Part shown: positions 21,193-29,507 of the stretch, piece by piece
Numbering within the stretch: position 1 is the stretch's first letter
How the letters are laid out: every line of letters starts with the position of its first letter
NCBI RefSeq assembly: GCF_029892515.1
Contig: NZ_JARXVF010000008.1
Location: forward strand, 1 to 64,000
From: Pseudaminobacter soli (ex Li et al. 2025)
GTDB lineage: Bacteria; Pseudomonadota; Alphaproteobacteria; Rhizobiales; Rhizobiaceae
Direction: 5' to 3'
DNA: 64,000 nt
Translations under genes and position numbers: made by a program
The notes under the pieces: generated by a model
Database searches by the model: none
What the model was told of the DNA's origin: nothing
The model's input: the letters and a program-made list of their open reading frames with translations, nothing else

Positions 21193-21308
21193 AAAAAAAG
21201 CCGGATCAAAATGACCCGGCTGAGTTTGATTGGAAGTGCCGATTAAGGCTAAACCTCCAGAGGGGAACACTCTAGGGCGCTAATGGGAGGAGGAACGCGC
21301 CCAGGAGA
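21193..21308 (-). ncRNA. abcR: AbcR-like small regulatory RNA
   Basis: Minus-strand RNA of about 116 nt. Hairpin 1: GGGCGC/GCGCCC around a 16-base loop GTTCCTCCTCCCATTA. Hairpin 2: CTAGAG/CTCTGG around a loop with TTCCC. Then a terminator stem AGCCGG/CCGGCT with seven Ts (21193-21199). This two-loop anti-SD plan, the size, and its position downstream of the lsrB/vtlR-type LysR gene match AbcR (alpha-r15) sRNAs of Agrobacterium, Sinorhizobium and Brucella, which repress ABC-transporter mRNAs with Hfq. A promoter fits: TTGTTT, 17 bases, CATATA (minus strand; CATATA is at 21317-21322). Recognition is from memory. Confidence 0.7.
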
Positions 21309-21313
21309 TGGCT

Positions 21314-21345
21314 GTTATATGGGCTAGCCCTGCCCAAGAAACAAG
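21314..21345 (-). promoter_or_regulatory. Probable sRNA promoter with palindromic element
   Basis: The minus strand reads TTGTTT, 17 bases, CATATA, about 8 bases before the inferred 5' end of the AbcR-like RNA. The spacer contains the palindrome GGGCTAGCCC (21321-21330), a possible regulator site. LysR-type VtlR/LsrB activates abcR promoters in relatives. Confidence 0.45.
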
Positions 21346-21652
21346 CAAATTCCTTGCAAGGCTCCCATGCAAAATGACGCAGGCTGTGGTCCAAATTCTG
21401 GCCCATCAATTAGGTCCAGAGGGCGTTTCCAACCAGGATTCACCGGGCCTTTCAAAAAAATGCCACACAGGGCCCAGGCACGCGACCCCTCTTTGCGGAT
21501 TCGCAATCGCGGCCGCTCTTTGCATTGACGCGAAAACGGGCACGAGGCCGAGATATCGAACTTAGCTTAAGAAAAGAACAAGCGCTGGCTGGCCGACTGC
21601 GAGCAGCGCAGACGCGCTCAGCGATGAACACTGACGCCTCAGGCGGCGGCGC

Positions 21653-22549
21653 TCAGTAGGACCAGTTGCGCGCCTTGGCGATGACGAAGTCGCGGAACAC
21701 CTGCAGCTTCGCCTGGTTCTTCATCGCATCGGGATAGCAGAAATAGGTGTCGAAGGACGGCACCTCGGTTTCGTCCAGAATCTGCACGAGCCCGGAATCC
21801 TTGCTCACCACATAGTCGGGCAGCATGGCGATACCCGCGCCGGTCTGAACCGCGCGTTTGATCGACAGGATGTCGTTGATCTGGAGATTGGCAATGCGCT
21901 GGCCGTTCTCGAAATCGCCCACCGTCTCAAGCCAGTTCAGCTCGCTGAGATGCGCCGGCACCGGCACGCCGAAGGTGACGATGCGATGGTTCTTGAGATC
22001 GGCCATGGTCGACGGCTTGCCGTGCCTGTTGATGTAGGACGGCGAGGCGTAGAGATGGAAATGCACGGTGAACAGCCGGCGCTGGATCAGGTCCGGCTGC
22101 TGCGGCTGGCGCAGCCGCAATGCGCAGTCGGCCTGGCGCATCGTGAGGTCCAGCTCTTCGTTGGCGAGAATGAGCTGGAGATTGATTTCCGGATAGAGCT
22201 CTAGGAACTCCTGCACCCGCTCGGTCAGCCAGCCGGCGCCGAGGCCGACGGTGGTGGTGACACGCAAGACGCCGGACGGCCGGTCCTTGGTTTCGCTCAG
22301 CCGCGTCTTGATCGACTCGAGCTTCATCAGCACGTCGTGCGCCGTGCGGAACAGCATCTCGCCCTGCTCGGTCAGCACCAGCCCGCGCGCATGGCGATGG
22401 AACAGCGGCACCCCGACATCGTGCTCCAGCGCGCTCACCTGGCGCGAGATAGCCGATTGCGACAGGCGCAAAGTCTCGGCCGCATGCGTAAACGATCCCG
22501 CTTCCGCCGCGGCGTGAAACACGCGTAGCTTGTCCCAGTCGAGTGCCAT
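21653..22549 (-). CDS. lsrB: LysR-family regulator, LsrB/VtlR type
   Basis: A 298-residue LysR regulator: N-terminal winged helix-turn-helix (WDKLRVFHAAAEAGSFTHAA, LSQSAISRQVSALE) and C-terminal effector domain (from about residue 90) with only two cysteines (C142 and one near residue 271). The neighbours trxB and lrp match the genome context of Sinorhizobium LsrB and Brucella/Agrobacterium VtlR, regulators of redox response, LPS and the AbcR sRNAs. An AbcR-like sRNA lies 345 bases downstream. ATG at 22549. The ortholog call rests on context and recalled sequence. Confidence 0.85.
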   Translation of the reverse strand: MALDWDKLRVFHAAAEAGSFTHAAETLRLSQSAISRQVSALEHDVGVPLFHRHARGLVLTEQGEMLFRTAHDVLMKLESIKTRLSETKDRPSGVLRVTTTVGLGAGWLTERVQEFLELYPEINLQLILANEELDLTMRQADCALRLRQPQQPDLIQRRLFTVHFHLYASPSYINRHGKPSTMADLKNHRIVTFGVPVPAHLSELNWLETVGDFENGQRIANLQINDILSIKRAVQTGAGIAMLPDYVVSKDSGLVQILDETEVPSFDTYFCYPDAMKNQAKLQVFRDFVIAKARNWSY

Positions 22550-22591
22550 GTTCCCCTCGTTACACCGGCCGCCGCGCCAGCTTGTTGTTGA

Positions 22592-23566
22592 TTATTCTGC
22601 CGCTTCGCGGTGCACTTCGACGCCGGCCAGATACTTTTCGGCCTCCAGCGCGGCCATGCAGCCGAGACCGGCCGCCGTCACAGCCTGACGATAGATGTCG
22701 TCGGTGACGTCGCCGGCGGCAAATACGCCGGGCACGTCGGTACGGGTCGAGTCGGGCGCGGTCCAGAGATAGCCATTCGGCTTCTGCTTCAGCTTGCCGA
22801 CGAACAGTTCCACCGCCGGTGCATGACCGATCGCCACGAACACACCGTCGATCGGCAGCTGCGACTCCGCACCAGTGACGACGTTGCGCAACTTGAGGCC
22901 GTTGACCGACGGCGGCAGCGGTACCTTACCGGGCTGGCCGCAGATCTCGTCCACCACCGTGTTCCAGATGACCTTGATATTTTCCTTCTGCGCCAGCCGT
23001 TCGCGCAGAATGCGCTCGGCGCGGAACTCGCTGCGACGATGAATGACGGTGACGCTGCGCGCGAGATTGGAGAGGTAGAGCGCCTCTTCCACAGCCGAAT
23101 TGCCCCCGCCGACCACCGCGACATCCTTGCCGCGATAGAAGAAACCGTCGCAGGTAGCGCAGGCCGAGACGCCGAAGCCCATATAGGTCTGCTCGCTCGG
23201 GATGCCGAGCCACTTGGCCTTGGCGCCGGTGGCAATGATCAGTGCGTCGGCGGTGTATTCCGTGCCTGAATCGCCCTTGGCCCGGAACGGCCGCACGTCG
23301 AGATCGACCTCGGTGATGACGTCGTTGATGATCTCGGTGCCGACATGCTCGGCCTGCTTGAGCATCTCGCCCATCAGCCACGGCCCCTGGATCGGGTCGG
23401 CGAAGCCGGGATAGTTCTCGACATCGGTGGTGATCATCAGCTGGCCACCCTGCTCCAGCCCGGCGACGAGCACCGGTTTCAGCATGGCGCGCGCAGCATA
23501 GATGGCTGCGGTGTAGCCGGCCGGACCGGAACCGATGATGAGAACAGGCGCGTGTTTGGTCGTCAT
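22592..23566 (-). CDS. trxB: Thioredoxin-disulfide reductase
   Basis: A 324-residue FAD- and NADPH-dependent flavoenzyme that reduces thioredoxin. It has the N-terminal FAD motif LIIGSGPAGYTAAIYAAR, the redox-active disulfide SACATCD (C136, C139), the NADPH motif VVGGGNSAVEEALYL and the C-terminal FAD motif GVFAAGDVTDD. ATG at 23566 after AAGG; the in-frame extension to 23653 is not needed. It is 42 bases upstream of lsrB on the same strand and likely cotranscribed, and divergent from the lrp-like gene. Confidence 0.97.
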   Translation of the reverse strand: MTTKHAPVLIIGSGPAGYTAAIYAARAMLKPVLVAGLEQGGQLMITTDVENYPGFADPIQGPWLMGEMLKQAEHVGTEIINDVITEVDLDVRPFRAKGDSGTEYTADALIIATGAKAKWLGIPSEQTYMGFGVSACATCDGFFYRGKDVAVVGGGNSAVEEALYLSNLARSVTVIHRRSEFRAERILRERLAQKENIKVIWNTVVDEICGQPGKVPLPPSVNGLKLRNVVTGAESQLPIDGVFVAIGHAPAVELFVGKLKQKPNGYLWTAPDSTRTDVPGVFAAGDVTDDIYRQAVTAAGLGCMAALEAEKYLAGVEVHREAAE

Positions 23567-23827
23567 GAAAGAGCCTTCGTGAGCTTGGGACGGCGCATGC
23601 GATGCGAAATCGATATGTCGCGCTAATCTAGGTGCTGCGTGCGGCACCAGCAAGGCACCGAAAACAGCAGTCCCCGGAAAGCTTTAGGTTGTGGATATAT
23701 GCCGCAGCGCGTGGAGCGAATGCCACACCTCGAAAAAAATAGTCCAACCGGCCTGACGGAGACGGGTCTATAGTTTAATTACGCCATCGCGACAGATTCT
23801 TGCGCCACCCGAACCAGAAAGACAATC

Positions 23828-24301
23828 ATGCCGCTCAAGGCCGACCTCGATGCGATTGACTGGAAGATTCTGCACGAGTTGCAGAACGAAGGGCGCATGA
23901 CCAATGTCGAATTGTCACGGCGCGTCGGCATCTCCGCGCCCCCCTGCCTGCGGCGGGTGAAGCGGCTGGAAGACACCGGCATCATCCGCGGCTACCGGGC
24001 ACTGCTCAATGCGCCCGCGCTGGGCATGGACGTGGTGGCCTTCTGCCTAGTGGGGCTGCACCACCATGCCGAAGCGGAACTGAAAGCCTTCGCCGACCGC
24101 ACGCGGCTGTGGCCGATCGTGCGGCAGGCCTGGATGGTGTCGGGCGATTCCGACTTCATGCTGCATTGCGTGGCGAGCGACCTGACCAGCTTCCAGAACT
24201 TTGTGATCGAGGACCTCGCCTCTGCACCGAATGTGGACACGGTGCGCACCGCGCTGACCATTCGGCAGGTGAAGGACGAGGGATTGGTGGCGATAGGATA
24301 G
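23828..24301 (+). CDS. lrp: Lrp/AsnC-family transcriptional regulator
   Basis: A 157-residue feast/famine regulator: N-terminal helix-turn-helix (DLDAIDWKILHELQNEGRMT, VELSRRVGISAPPCLRRVKR) and C-terminal RAM ligand-binding domain (GMDVVAFCLVGLHHHAEAEL, MVSGDSDFMLHCVASDL). It is expected to sense an amino acid and regulate a local or global set of genes. ATG at 23828. Divergent from trxB over a 260-base intergenic region that includes a poly-A tract near 23733; the lrp-trxB-lsrB order is conserved in rhizobia. Confidence 0.93.
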   Translation: MPLKADLDAIDWKILHELQNEGRMTNVELSRRVGISAPPCLRRVKRLEDTGIIRGYRALLNAPALGMDVVAFCLVGLHHHAEAELKAFADRTRLWPIVRQAWMVSGDSDFMLHCVASDLTSFQNFVIEDLASAPNVDTVRTALTIRQVKDEGLVAIG

Positions 24302-24371
24302 GTCCAATCTAAGTGGGGTTTGGCATCTCGAGTCCGACGCCACTATGACTATTCGGCAAGAGGATCGTACC

Positions 24372-25169
24372 CTATCTGTAGGGGACCCTGAGCGTTCTCT
24401 TTCCAAAGAGAGGTTGTGCAGCATCAGTTGCAAATGAAGTTAGTTGCTCAAAGGGGCGGGTCAATTCTCGACGTAGCTTCTTCCATCCACGCGGCTTGCG
24501 CGGATTCTTCTTGCGCAACGGTACCCTTTCATCCTCCAAAGTGCTGCTCAATTTGGTATCGGGCAGATGGCCATTGAGAACCAGGTCCTGTATACAAATT
24601 GCAGGGATCAACTGAAAAGCTGATATGTCGCCAGGCTGGCGAAAGAGTACAACGTCCGGTTGGTCGGTAAATATCTCGGATCGAGAGACTAACTTCCTCG
24701 CAAGGCGCCTTGAGAGAACATATGCACCGGCGCCCCAGTGATTAGAATACAGACGATGAACGCGCCTCGAACCTGCGGCAGTTCCCAGAAAGCTGACGGA
24801 AACTTTGGTTCCAACCGTTTCAAGCTTAAGAACATCGATGTCAGCTCGAATCCAATCGTAATTGAACAGATATTTGGCAGCGTCATCTGAGAAAAACACG
24901 TCGTCTTCGAATACCGCTCCGTATTCATCATCGCCTTCGGCGATCATCTGCCAGCACCTGCGTTGGCTGATCGCGACGCCAACCTCCTGATGCGTCCAAG
25001 GCATCTCATCGGATTTCGGACCAGTTATCTCCTTTACTTCTCTGGCGGACAATAGGCTCCCATCTGTTGCAGGTACCCGCACAAAATCAATGCCGATCGC
25101 GCCGAAAGCGGTGGTCATGTGCTCGAGCCGTTGTGGCGAGCGATCCAGATTGATGAGATAACACTTCAT
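24372..25169 (-). CDS. Glycosyltransferase family 25 (LPS/LOS) protein
   Basis: A 265-residue GT25 enzyme. It starts with MKCYLINLDRSPQRLEHM, the family hallmark, and carries the metal/nucleotide motif GAVFEDDV and a WGAGAYVLSRRLARKL segment. GT25 enzymes add galactose or related sugars to lipooligosaccharide. It is the last gene of a run (methyltransferase, GT25, pyruvyl transferase-like, GT25) with visibly lower GC than the rest of the window, so an acquired surface-polysaccharide module is likely. ATG at 25169, 10 bases after the upstream gene's stop. Confidence 0.88.
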   Translation of the reverse strand: MKCYLINLDRSPQRLEHMTTAFGAIGIDFVRVPATDGSLLSAREVKEITGPKSDEMPWTHQEVGVAISQRRCWQMIAEGDDEYGAVFEDDVFFSDDAAKYLFNYDWIRADIDVLKLETVGTKVSVSFLGTAAGSRRVHRLYSNHWGAGAYVLSRRLARKLVSRSEIFTDQPDVVLFRQPGDISAFQLIPAICIQDLVLNGHLPDTKLSSTLEDERVPLRKKNPRKPRGWKKLRRELTRPFEQLTSFATDAAQPLFGKRTLRVPYR

Positions 25170-25179
25170 CCGTTGGCTC

Positions 25180-25962
25180 TCACTTATAGGGGAAGCTGCG
25201 CCTTAAGCCTTTACAGAGCGAGGCCACTATTTGGGCTGATGCGGCAGATGCATTGGTTTCGAGTGATTGAAGGCAGACAGTAGGGCTGACGGGCGTTTCT
25301 AGACGGCCAACGCTTTCAAAATAGTCGTAGAACTTCCAAACACCACCATAAAGAGAATTTCCTGGACTGGTCCAGACGCTTGGTACGCCGAATGCGTCCG
25401 CCGTAATTAGGCCGTGCAGGCTGGATGAGATCACGAAATCGCACGCCGCTATCTCTCGGGCCGCCTGGAGTGGGTCAGCCATTCCAAGATCGATGATGTG
25501 AGTTCCGGGCTGTTTTCCAAGCTCGAGAATTGCAGGATCTTGTCGATGAGCGACATGAGGGATGATGCCCCACCGGTGAGCCTTCGCCGGCCGATCGACG
25601 AGCTCTGCAAGCAGTAATGCAGGGTCACCGAGGGGAATCTGTTTTGAAAGCTGCAATGCGTCTCGCGTCCGAGGCCCCCGCACGGATAGATATTTTAGAT
25701 GGTGATAACCGCGGGCTATATCGCCAAAGGAGCCCGTGCCCCAAACGCGTGCGCGGTAAAATGGCCGGCGTTTAATTCGTTCCCGGGTCATCTTGGTAAC
25801 CGATCCCAGGAGGCTCCCGATCGCTACGAGGTCACAGCCATCAGGCGCAGCGAACTCAACCCCACGTCCCGATAGTCGCTCGACAAGGATCGGGGAGAGA
25901 TCATCACCAAAATTGCGCTCCCCAGACGCCTCGCGCCACCAATATAGCTTAATCGCGGTCAT
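25180..25962 (-). CDS. Polysaccharide pyruvyl transferase family protein
   Basis: A 260-residue protein of the PS_pyruv_trans (ExoV/CsaB-like) fold: YWWREASGERNFGDDLSPIL at the N-terminus, LVAIGSLLG, FYRARVWGTGSFG, SVRGPRTRDAL, then IISSSLHGLITADAFGVPSVW-type C-terminal motif (split here as FVISSSLHGLITADAFGVPS). These enzymes transfer pyruvate from PEP to surface sugars. The ATG at 25962 overlaps the stop of the upstream GT25 gene (TAATG), giving translational coupling. It sits between two GT25 genes. Confidence 0.85.
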   Translation of the reverse strand: MTAIKLYWWREASGERNFGDDLSPILVERLSGRGVEFAAPDGCDLVAIGSLLGSVTKMTRERIKRRPFYRARVWGTGSFGDIARGYHHLKYLSVRGPRTRDALQLSKQIPLGDPALLLAELVDRPAKAHRWGIIPHVAHRQDPAILELGKQPGTHIIDLGMADPLQAAREIAACDFVISSSLHGLITADAFGVPSVWTSPGNSLYGGVWKFYDYFESVGRLETPVSPTVCLQSLETNASAASAQIVASLCKGLRRSFPYK

Positions 25963-26705
25963 TACTCTGCCAGTGAACGGTGATACGCAGCGGCATATAG
26001 CTGCTTACGCGCCTGCAGCAACTCGCCGTACAGAGACCTCAACAGGTTTTTCTTGCGAAACAGGGTGTCGCGATCTTCGGCGAGAAGGGAGCCGCCGAGT
26101 AGATTGCTGGCCTCATCGATTGGGTTCGGTGACGCTGACCAGATGCGTAAGCCGAACTCCCATGGATGGGAGAAATCCTCGTCGACTGCCCGATAAACTC
26201 TTTTGCGTGACAAGAGCTTTCGGGCTGCATCGCGTGACAGCAAATAGGCCACCGCTCCCGAGGCAATAAATTTGTGACCGACAAGCTGGGTCGCTCCGAT
26301 ACGCAGCCGGCTAACAACACGCTTTGGCTTGAAGTCAAAGAATTTCACGACATCCCATTTCTCATTCGCACCCTGCAGATCAGCGAGGGCGCGAACGAAA
26401 GCCTGAATATCAACAATCCGGGCGTCATCTTCGATCACGAGGCCCAGTTCGCAATCGCCTTCAGCAATTTTCTGCCAGATCTTACGGTGGCCGGCATAGA
26501 CAGCCACCTCAACATCAGCAAGCGGGCGCTTGCTGAGGAGTAGATTTTTCATCGGCGAATAGAGTTCGCGGATGGCCGGCTCACCTCTCGCGTATCCTTC
26601 AACGAACTGCCACGGTAAGGCGGCGCTTGAAAGTTCGCGAGCTATACTGCTGCGGCGAGCCCCGTCCACCGAATCGACCGTAAGGACATAAGCTCTTAGC
26701 ACCAC
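25962..26705 (-). CDS. Glycosyltransferase family 25 protein
   Basis: A 247-residue GT25-like enzyme: AYVLTVDSVDGARRSSI (a variant of the INLDR start), VYAGHRKIWQKIAEGDCELG, LVIEDDARI (acidic metal motif) and IASGAVAYLLSRDAARKLLS. Divergent from the other GT25 gene at 24372-25169, so probably a different linkage. GTG start at 26705 or 26702 after a GGTGGAT sequence. It overlaps the pyruvyl transferase-like gene by TAATG. Confidence 0.8.
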   Translation of the reverse strand: MVLRAYVLTVDSVDGARRSSIARELSSAALPWQFVEGYARGEPAIRELYSPMKNLLLSKRPLADVEVAVYAGHRKIWQKIAEGDCELGLVIEDDARIVDIQAFVRALADLQGANEKWDVVKFFDFKPKRVVSRLRIGATQLVGHKFIASGAVAYLLSRDAARKLLSRKRVYRAVDEDFSHPWEFGLRIWSASPNPIDEASNLLGGSLLAEDRDTLFRKKNLLRSLYGELLQARKQLYAAAYHRSLAE

Positions 26706-26759
26706 CGTAATCCACCATTAGTGTTGGCATTAATGCCTTCCTGTCAATGCAATCAACCA

Positions 26760-27383
26760 TTACAGGCCAAATGCTCGCTTCAAACGCAGGCGCCAGTTGG
26801 GGCGGGCGCCGGCATAGGTGAGACGGCTAGCGGCCCGCACAGAGCGCTGTTCGTCCGAGAAAAGGTTGCTGCGCGCATACCAGATTGTCTGCTCTTGAAA
26901 TAGCCGCGTCTTAATATCGCCAAATCCGGCGTCCGCCAAAACGCTTGTGAACTCGAGCGTTGAGTATTGGTGATGCCAAACGGTTAAGCAGGGATTATCT
27001 GGCCGCCTCTCGATGGGGTGATAGGAAACTACAAGATATTCAACAGACCGTGAAAGTTCGCAGAACAAACTTGGTAGATCGTATATTCTCTCCACAACAC
27101 CCAATAGTACCGCCACGTCAGCAATCGCAAGATACCGCTTAGGCAATATTTTCTCATTTAAATCGCAAAGTTCCACCCCATCGTCCCATGCCTTAATATC
27201 AGATGGAAGATAGACGGCACTAGGTGAAAGATACTGTGATAAATCTTGGCGCCCACACCCAATATCACACACCCACAGGTGTGGAATCTTGCGCGCGGCA
27301 AAGCGCGCTCTGTTTGCCCACGCATGATGATAATTACTGATATCAAGCCAGTATTCACGGCCCATAAGATTGTTTTTCGACAT
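26760..27383 (-). CDS. Class I SAM-dependent methyltransferase
   Basis: A 207-residue Rossmann-fold methyltransferase: VCDIGCGRQDLSQYL (SAM motif I), SDIKAWDDGVELCDLN (motif II region), ADVAVLLGVVERIYDLPSLF (motif III region) and a C-terminal LADAGFGDIKTRLF strand. Substrate unknown; the neighbouring GT25 and pyruvyl transferase genes suggest methylation of a surface sugar. ATG at 27383. The gene is notably AT-richer than carB or uvrB, consistent with transfer. Confidence 0.75.
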   Translation of the reverse strand: MSKNNLMGREYWLDISNYHHAWANRARFAARKIPHLWVCDIGCGRQDLSQYLSPSAVYLPSDIKAWDDGVELCDLNEKILPKRYLAIADVAVLLGVVERIYDLPSLFCELSRSVEYLVVSYHPIERRPDNPCLTVWHHQYSTLEFTSVLADAGFGDIKTRLFQEQTIWYARSNLFSDEQRSVRAASRLTYAGARPNWRLRLKRAFGL

Positions 27384-27627
27384 ACCAGATTCGCTTCACC
27401 GTAAACCCTGCTCTACAACCAATAATTTCATGCCGCCATTTTTTCTACCGGAATTTTGAGTTGGATCTTGCCATCACCCATTCCTCAGGGCGAACTCGAT
27501 AGATCGCCATCAGAAGGTGCCCAGGTCATCCCTTCTTGTGCGACCTGGACCATCCTCGCCGCCTTCTGTAAAGCCGCATAAAGTCGTTTCTCGAAGATCC
27601 AGTTCACCGCGACCATTGGACGAAAGC

Positions 27628-28419
27628 ATGATGCGCAAAACCGTGCCGATCTCTGCCTTCATCATCTGCAAGAATGAGGCGTCGACCCTTGGTCCCTGTC
27701 TTGAAAGTCTGGACATCTGCGAAGAGATCGTGATCGTCGATTCCGGGTCCACGGACGGCACCCTGGAATTGATTGAGGGGTATCGCGAACGGGGCCTGCC
27801 GATCCGGCTGATCCATAATGACTGGCCAGGCTTTCCGCGACAGAAGCAATTCGCGCTCGATCAGTGCACCTCGACCTGGTGCCTCAACATCGACAGCGAC
27901 GAACGACTGGATGACGACCTGCGCACGGAACTTCTGGCGCTCGACCTAGAAAGGTCCGAGGTGGCCGCCTATTCGATGCGGCGGCCGGACTATCTTCCCG
28001 GCTACGGCTACCCACCGGACAGCGTGCATGCAAAGTACCACTGCCGCCTGGTTCGCAAGGGGGCACGCTTCGACCTCACCCTGCTGGTTCATGAATCGCT
28101 GATCGTCGAGGGCGAAGTTCGCCAGCTCAAGCGCGGCCGGCTACTGCATTATCGCAACCTGTCCCTGCAGGAGGATTTCAGCAAGCTGAACAGCTATTCG
28201 CGGCTGAAGGCCATCCAAAGCCACCAGCGGGGCAAGACCTCCAACGTGTTCAAGATCGCGTTCAAGCCGCTGGCTCAGTTTTTCAAGTTCTATTTCATGC
28301 AGCGCTATTTCCTGTGCCGGACGCCAGGCTTCGTGTTTGCGGTATCGTTTGCCGGCTATGTGTTCATGACTGAAGCCAAACTCTGGCGCCTCGGCCTCGA
28401 CAACGTGCCGGCGGAATAA
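27628..28419 (+). CDS. Glycosyltransferase family 2, LPS-core type (LpsC/WaaE-like)
   Basis: A 263-residue GT-A enzyme: VPISAFIICKNEASTLGPCL, IVIVDSGSTDGTLELIEGY, the DxD region NIDSDERLDDD, and a C-terminal pair of hydrophobic segments (FKFYFMQRYFLCRTPGFVFA). WaaE/LgtF-like enzymes of this type add a sugar to the LPS inner core, and a member (LpsC) lies in the Sinorhizobium lps cluster. ATG at 27628 was chosen because the family begins there; a second ATG follows at once, and the Shine-Dalgarno sequence is weak. Opposite strand to the adjacent lpsE-like gene. Confidence 0.85.
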   Translation: MMRKTVPISAFIICKNEASTLGPCLESLDICEEIVIVDSGSTDGTLELIEGYRERGLPIRLIHNDWPGFPRQKQFALDQCTSTWCLNIDSDERLDDDLRTELLALDLERSEVAAYSMRRPDYLPGYGYPPDSVHAKYHCRLVRKGARFDLTLLVHESLIVEGEVRQLKRGRLLHYRNLSLQEDFSKLNSYSRLKAIQSHQRGKTSNVFKIAFKPLAQFFKFYFMQRYFLCRTPGFVFAVSFAGYVFMTEAKLWRLGLDNVPAE

Positions 28420-28538
28420 GCTCGGAAAGCCGGGGCTATGCCACCGCCATCGACAGAACGCGCACCGAAATCTGGTAGAATGCGCGCTTGACCTCACGCG
28501 CGAGGACCGTTGCCGACGAAGACTTCCTCGGCCACGCC

Positions 28539-29501
28539 CTATCCCCTACCGGTCGGCACGGGAAAAACCTCCCGGGCCCGATCCCTGAAATTCCTGTCTA
28601 TTGTCTCGAAGGAGGCACGTGCCGCGCGCCCGACACTGCGCTTGTCTTTATCCGGCATTACGAGGATCGACGCAATAGCGGCCTCCAGCGCATCCCTGTC
28701 GACGAAGTAACATTGCCCCAGATGCCGCGCTTGCTGTCGCGCGTAGCGCACCGGAAATCCATTTGCGGCGGTCACGAACTCGTTCATCGGCGGGGCATCG
28801 GTGGCCACGACACAGGCACCGGTCGAAAGCGCCTCCACGATATGATGGCCCCACCCCTCCGCCCGGGAGGGACAGAGATGGATGCCGCATTCGTTCTGCA
28901 GCCGTTTCAATTCGGCGTCGTCGATGTAACCCGACAGCAGGCGCACATTGGCTGGCACCTGTTTCGGCGCGTTATCGGCCTTCTGGACAAGGACCAGTTC
29001 CGGCCATTCGGGATGCTTGGCCCAGAGCGCAAGCACATCCTCGGTGCCCTTCAGCGTGCTGCCACCGGCGAGATGGAGGTATTTGTTCCAGTTCTTGTCC
29101 ACCGCCGGGTCAAGCCGGTCCTCCGAGGTGAAGCCGACATGGACAGTTCGCACGCCGAGGTCGGAGAAAATGCGCTCGGCATGCCGCGTTTTCGCAAAAA
29201 CGCCGGTCATCCGCCTGAGGCGGGCGACGTGGCGAAGCGGATAGCGCTCCTGATTGGGCATCACCCAGCTTTCGGTTCCCGCCGACAGCCAGCGCCTAGA
29301 CGCACGCTCCAGCTGCAGCACCCGCCGCGCCGCCTTTCGTCCCAGCACAAGGTCGAGGAGACGCCAGCGCTTCCTGGGCGAGAACTCCGCGCCCAGGCCG
29401 GCCTCACGCATGGCGGCGATCAGGATCTGGGCATCCTTGGTCAGCCCGTAGTTGTTGGCTCGGGCAACGACCAACCAGTCCGGCAGCTTCGGCTTGGCCA
29501 T
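28539..29501 (-). CDS. Glycosyltransferase family 4-like, LPS core (LpsE-like)
   Basis: A 320-residue GT-B enzyme. The C-terminal half carries LHLAGGSTLKGTEDVLALWA, GYIDDAELKRLQNECGIHLC and SRAEGWGHHIVEALSTGACV, the last being the nucleotide-sugar-binding region of GT4 enzymes. It follows the lpsB/lpcC-like gene by six bases on the same strand and downstream of greA, the position of lpsE in Sinorhizobium. A role in LPS core assembly is inferred from context. Confidence 0.8.
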   Translation of the reverse strand: MAKPKLPDWLVVARANNYGLTKDAQILIAAMREAGLGAEFSPRKRWRLLDLVLGRKAARRVLQLERASRRWLSAGTESWVMPNQERYPLRHVARLRRMTGVFAKTRHAERIFSDLGVRTVHVGFTSEDRLDPAVDKNWNKYLHLAGGSTLKGTEDVLALWAKHPEWPELVLVQKADNAPKQVPANVRLLSGYIDDAELKRLQNECGIHLCPSRAEGWGHHIVEALSTGACVVATDAPPMNEFVTAANGFPVRYARQQARHLGQCYFVDRDALEAAIASILVMPDKDKRSVGRAARASFETIDRNFRDRAREVFPVPTGRG

Positions 29502-29507
29502 CTTCGA

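Noticed and set aside
20777-21246. Three overlapping plus-strand frames of about 100-145 codons between the EF-G-like gene and lsrB
   Set aside because: They lack ribosome-binding sites and protein-like composition, and the region is better explained by two minus-strand sRNAs and their terminators.
21241-21300. Possible tRNA-like structure in the lsrB downstream region
   Set aside because: No cloverleaf, T-loop or acceptor stem could be formed; the hairpins fit an sRNA instead.
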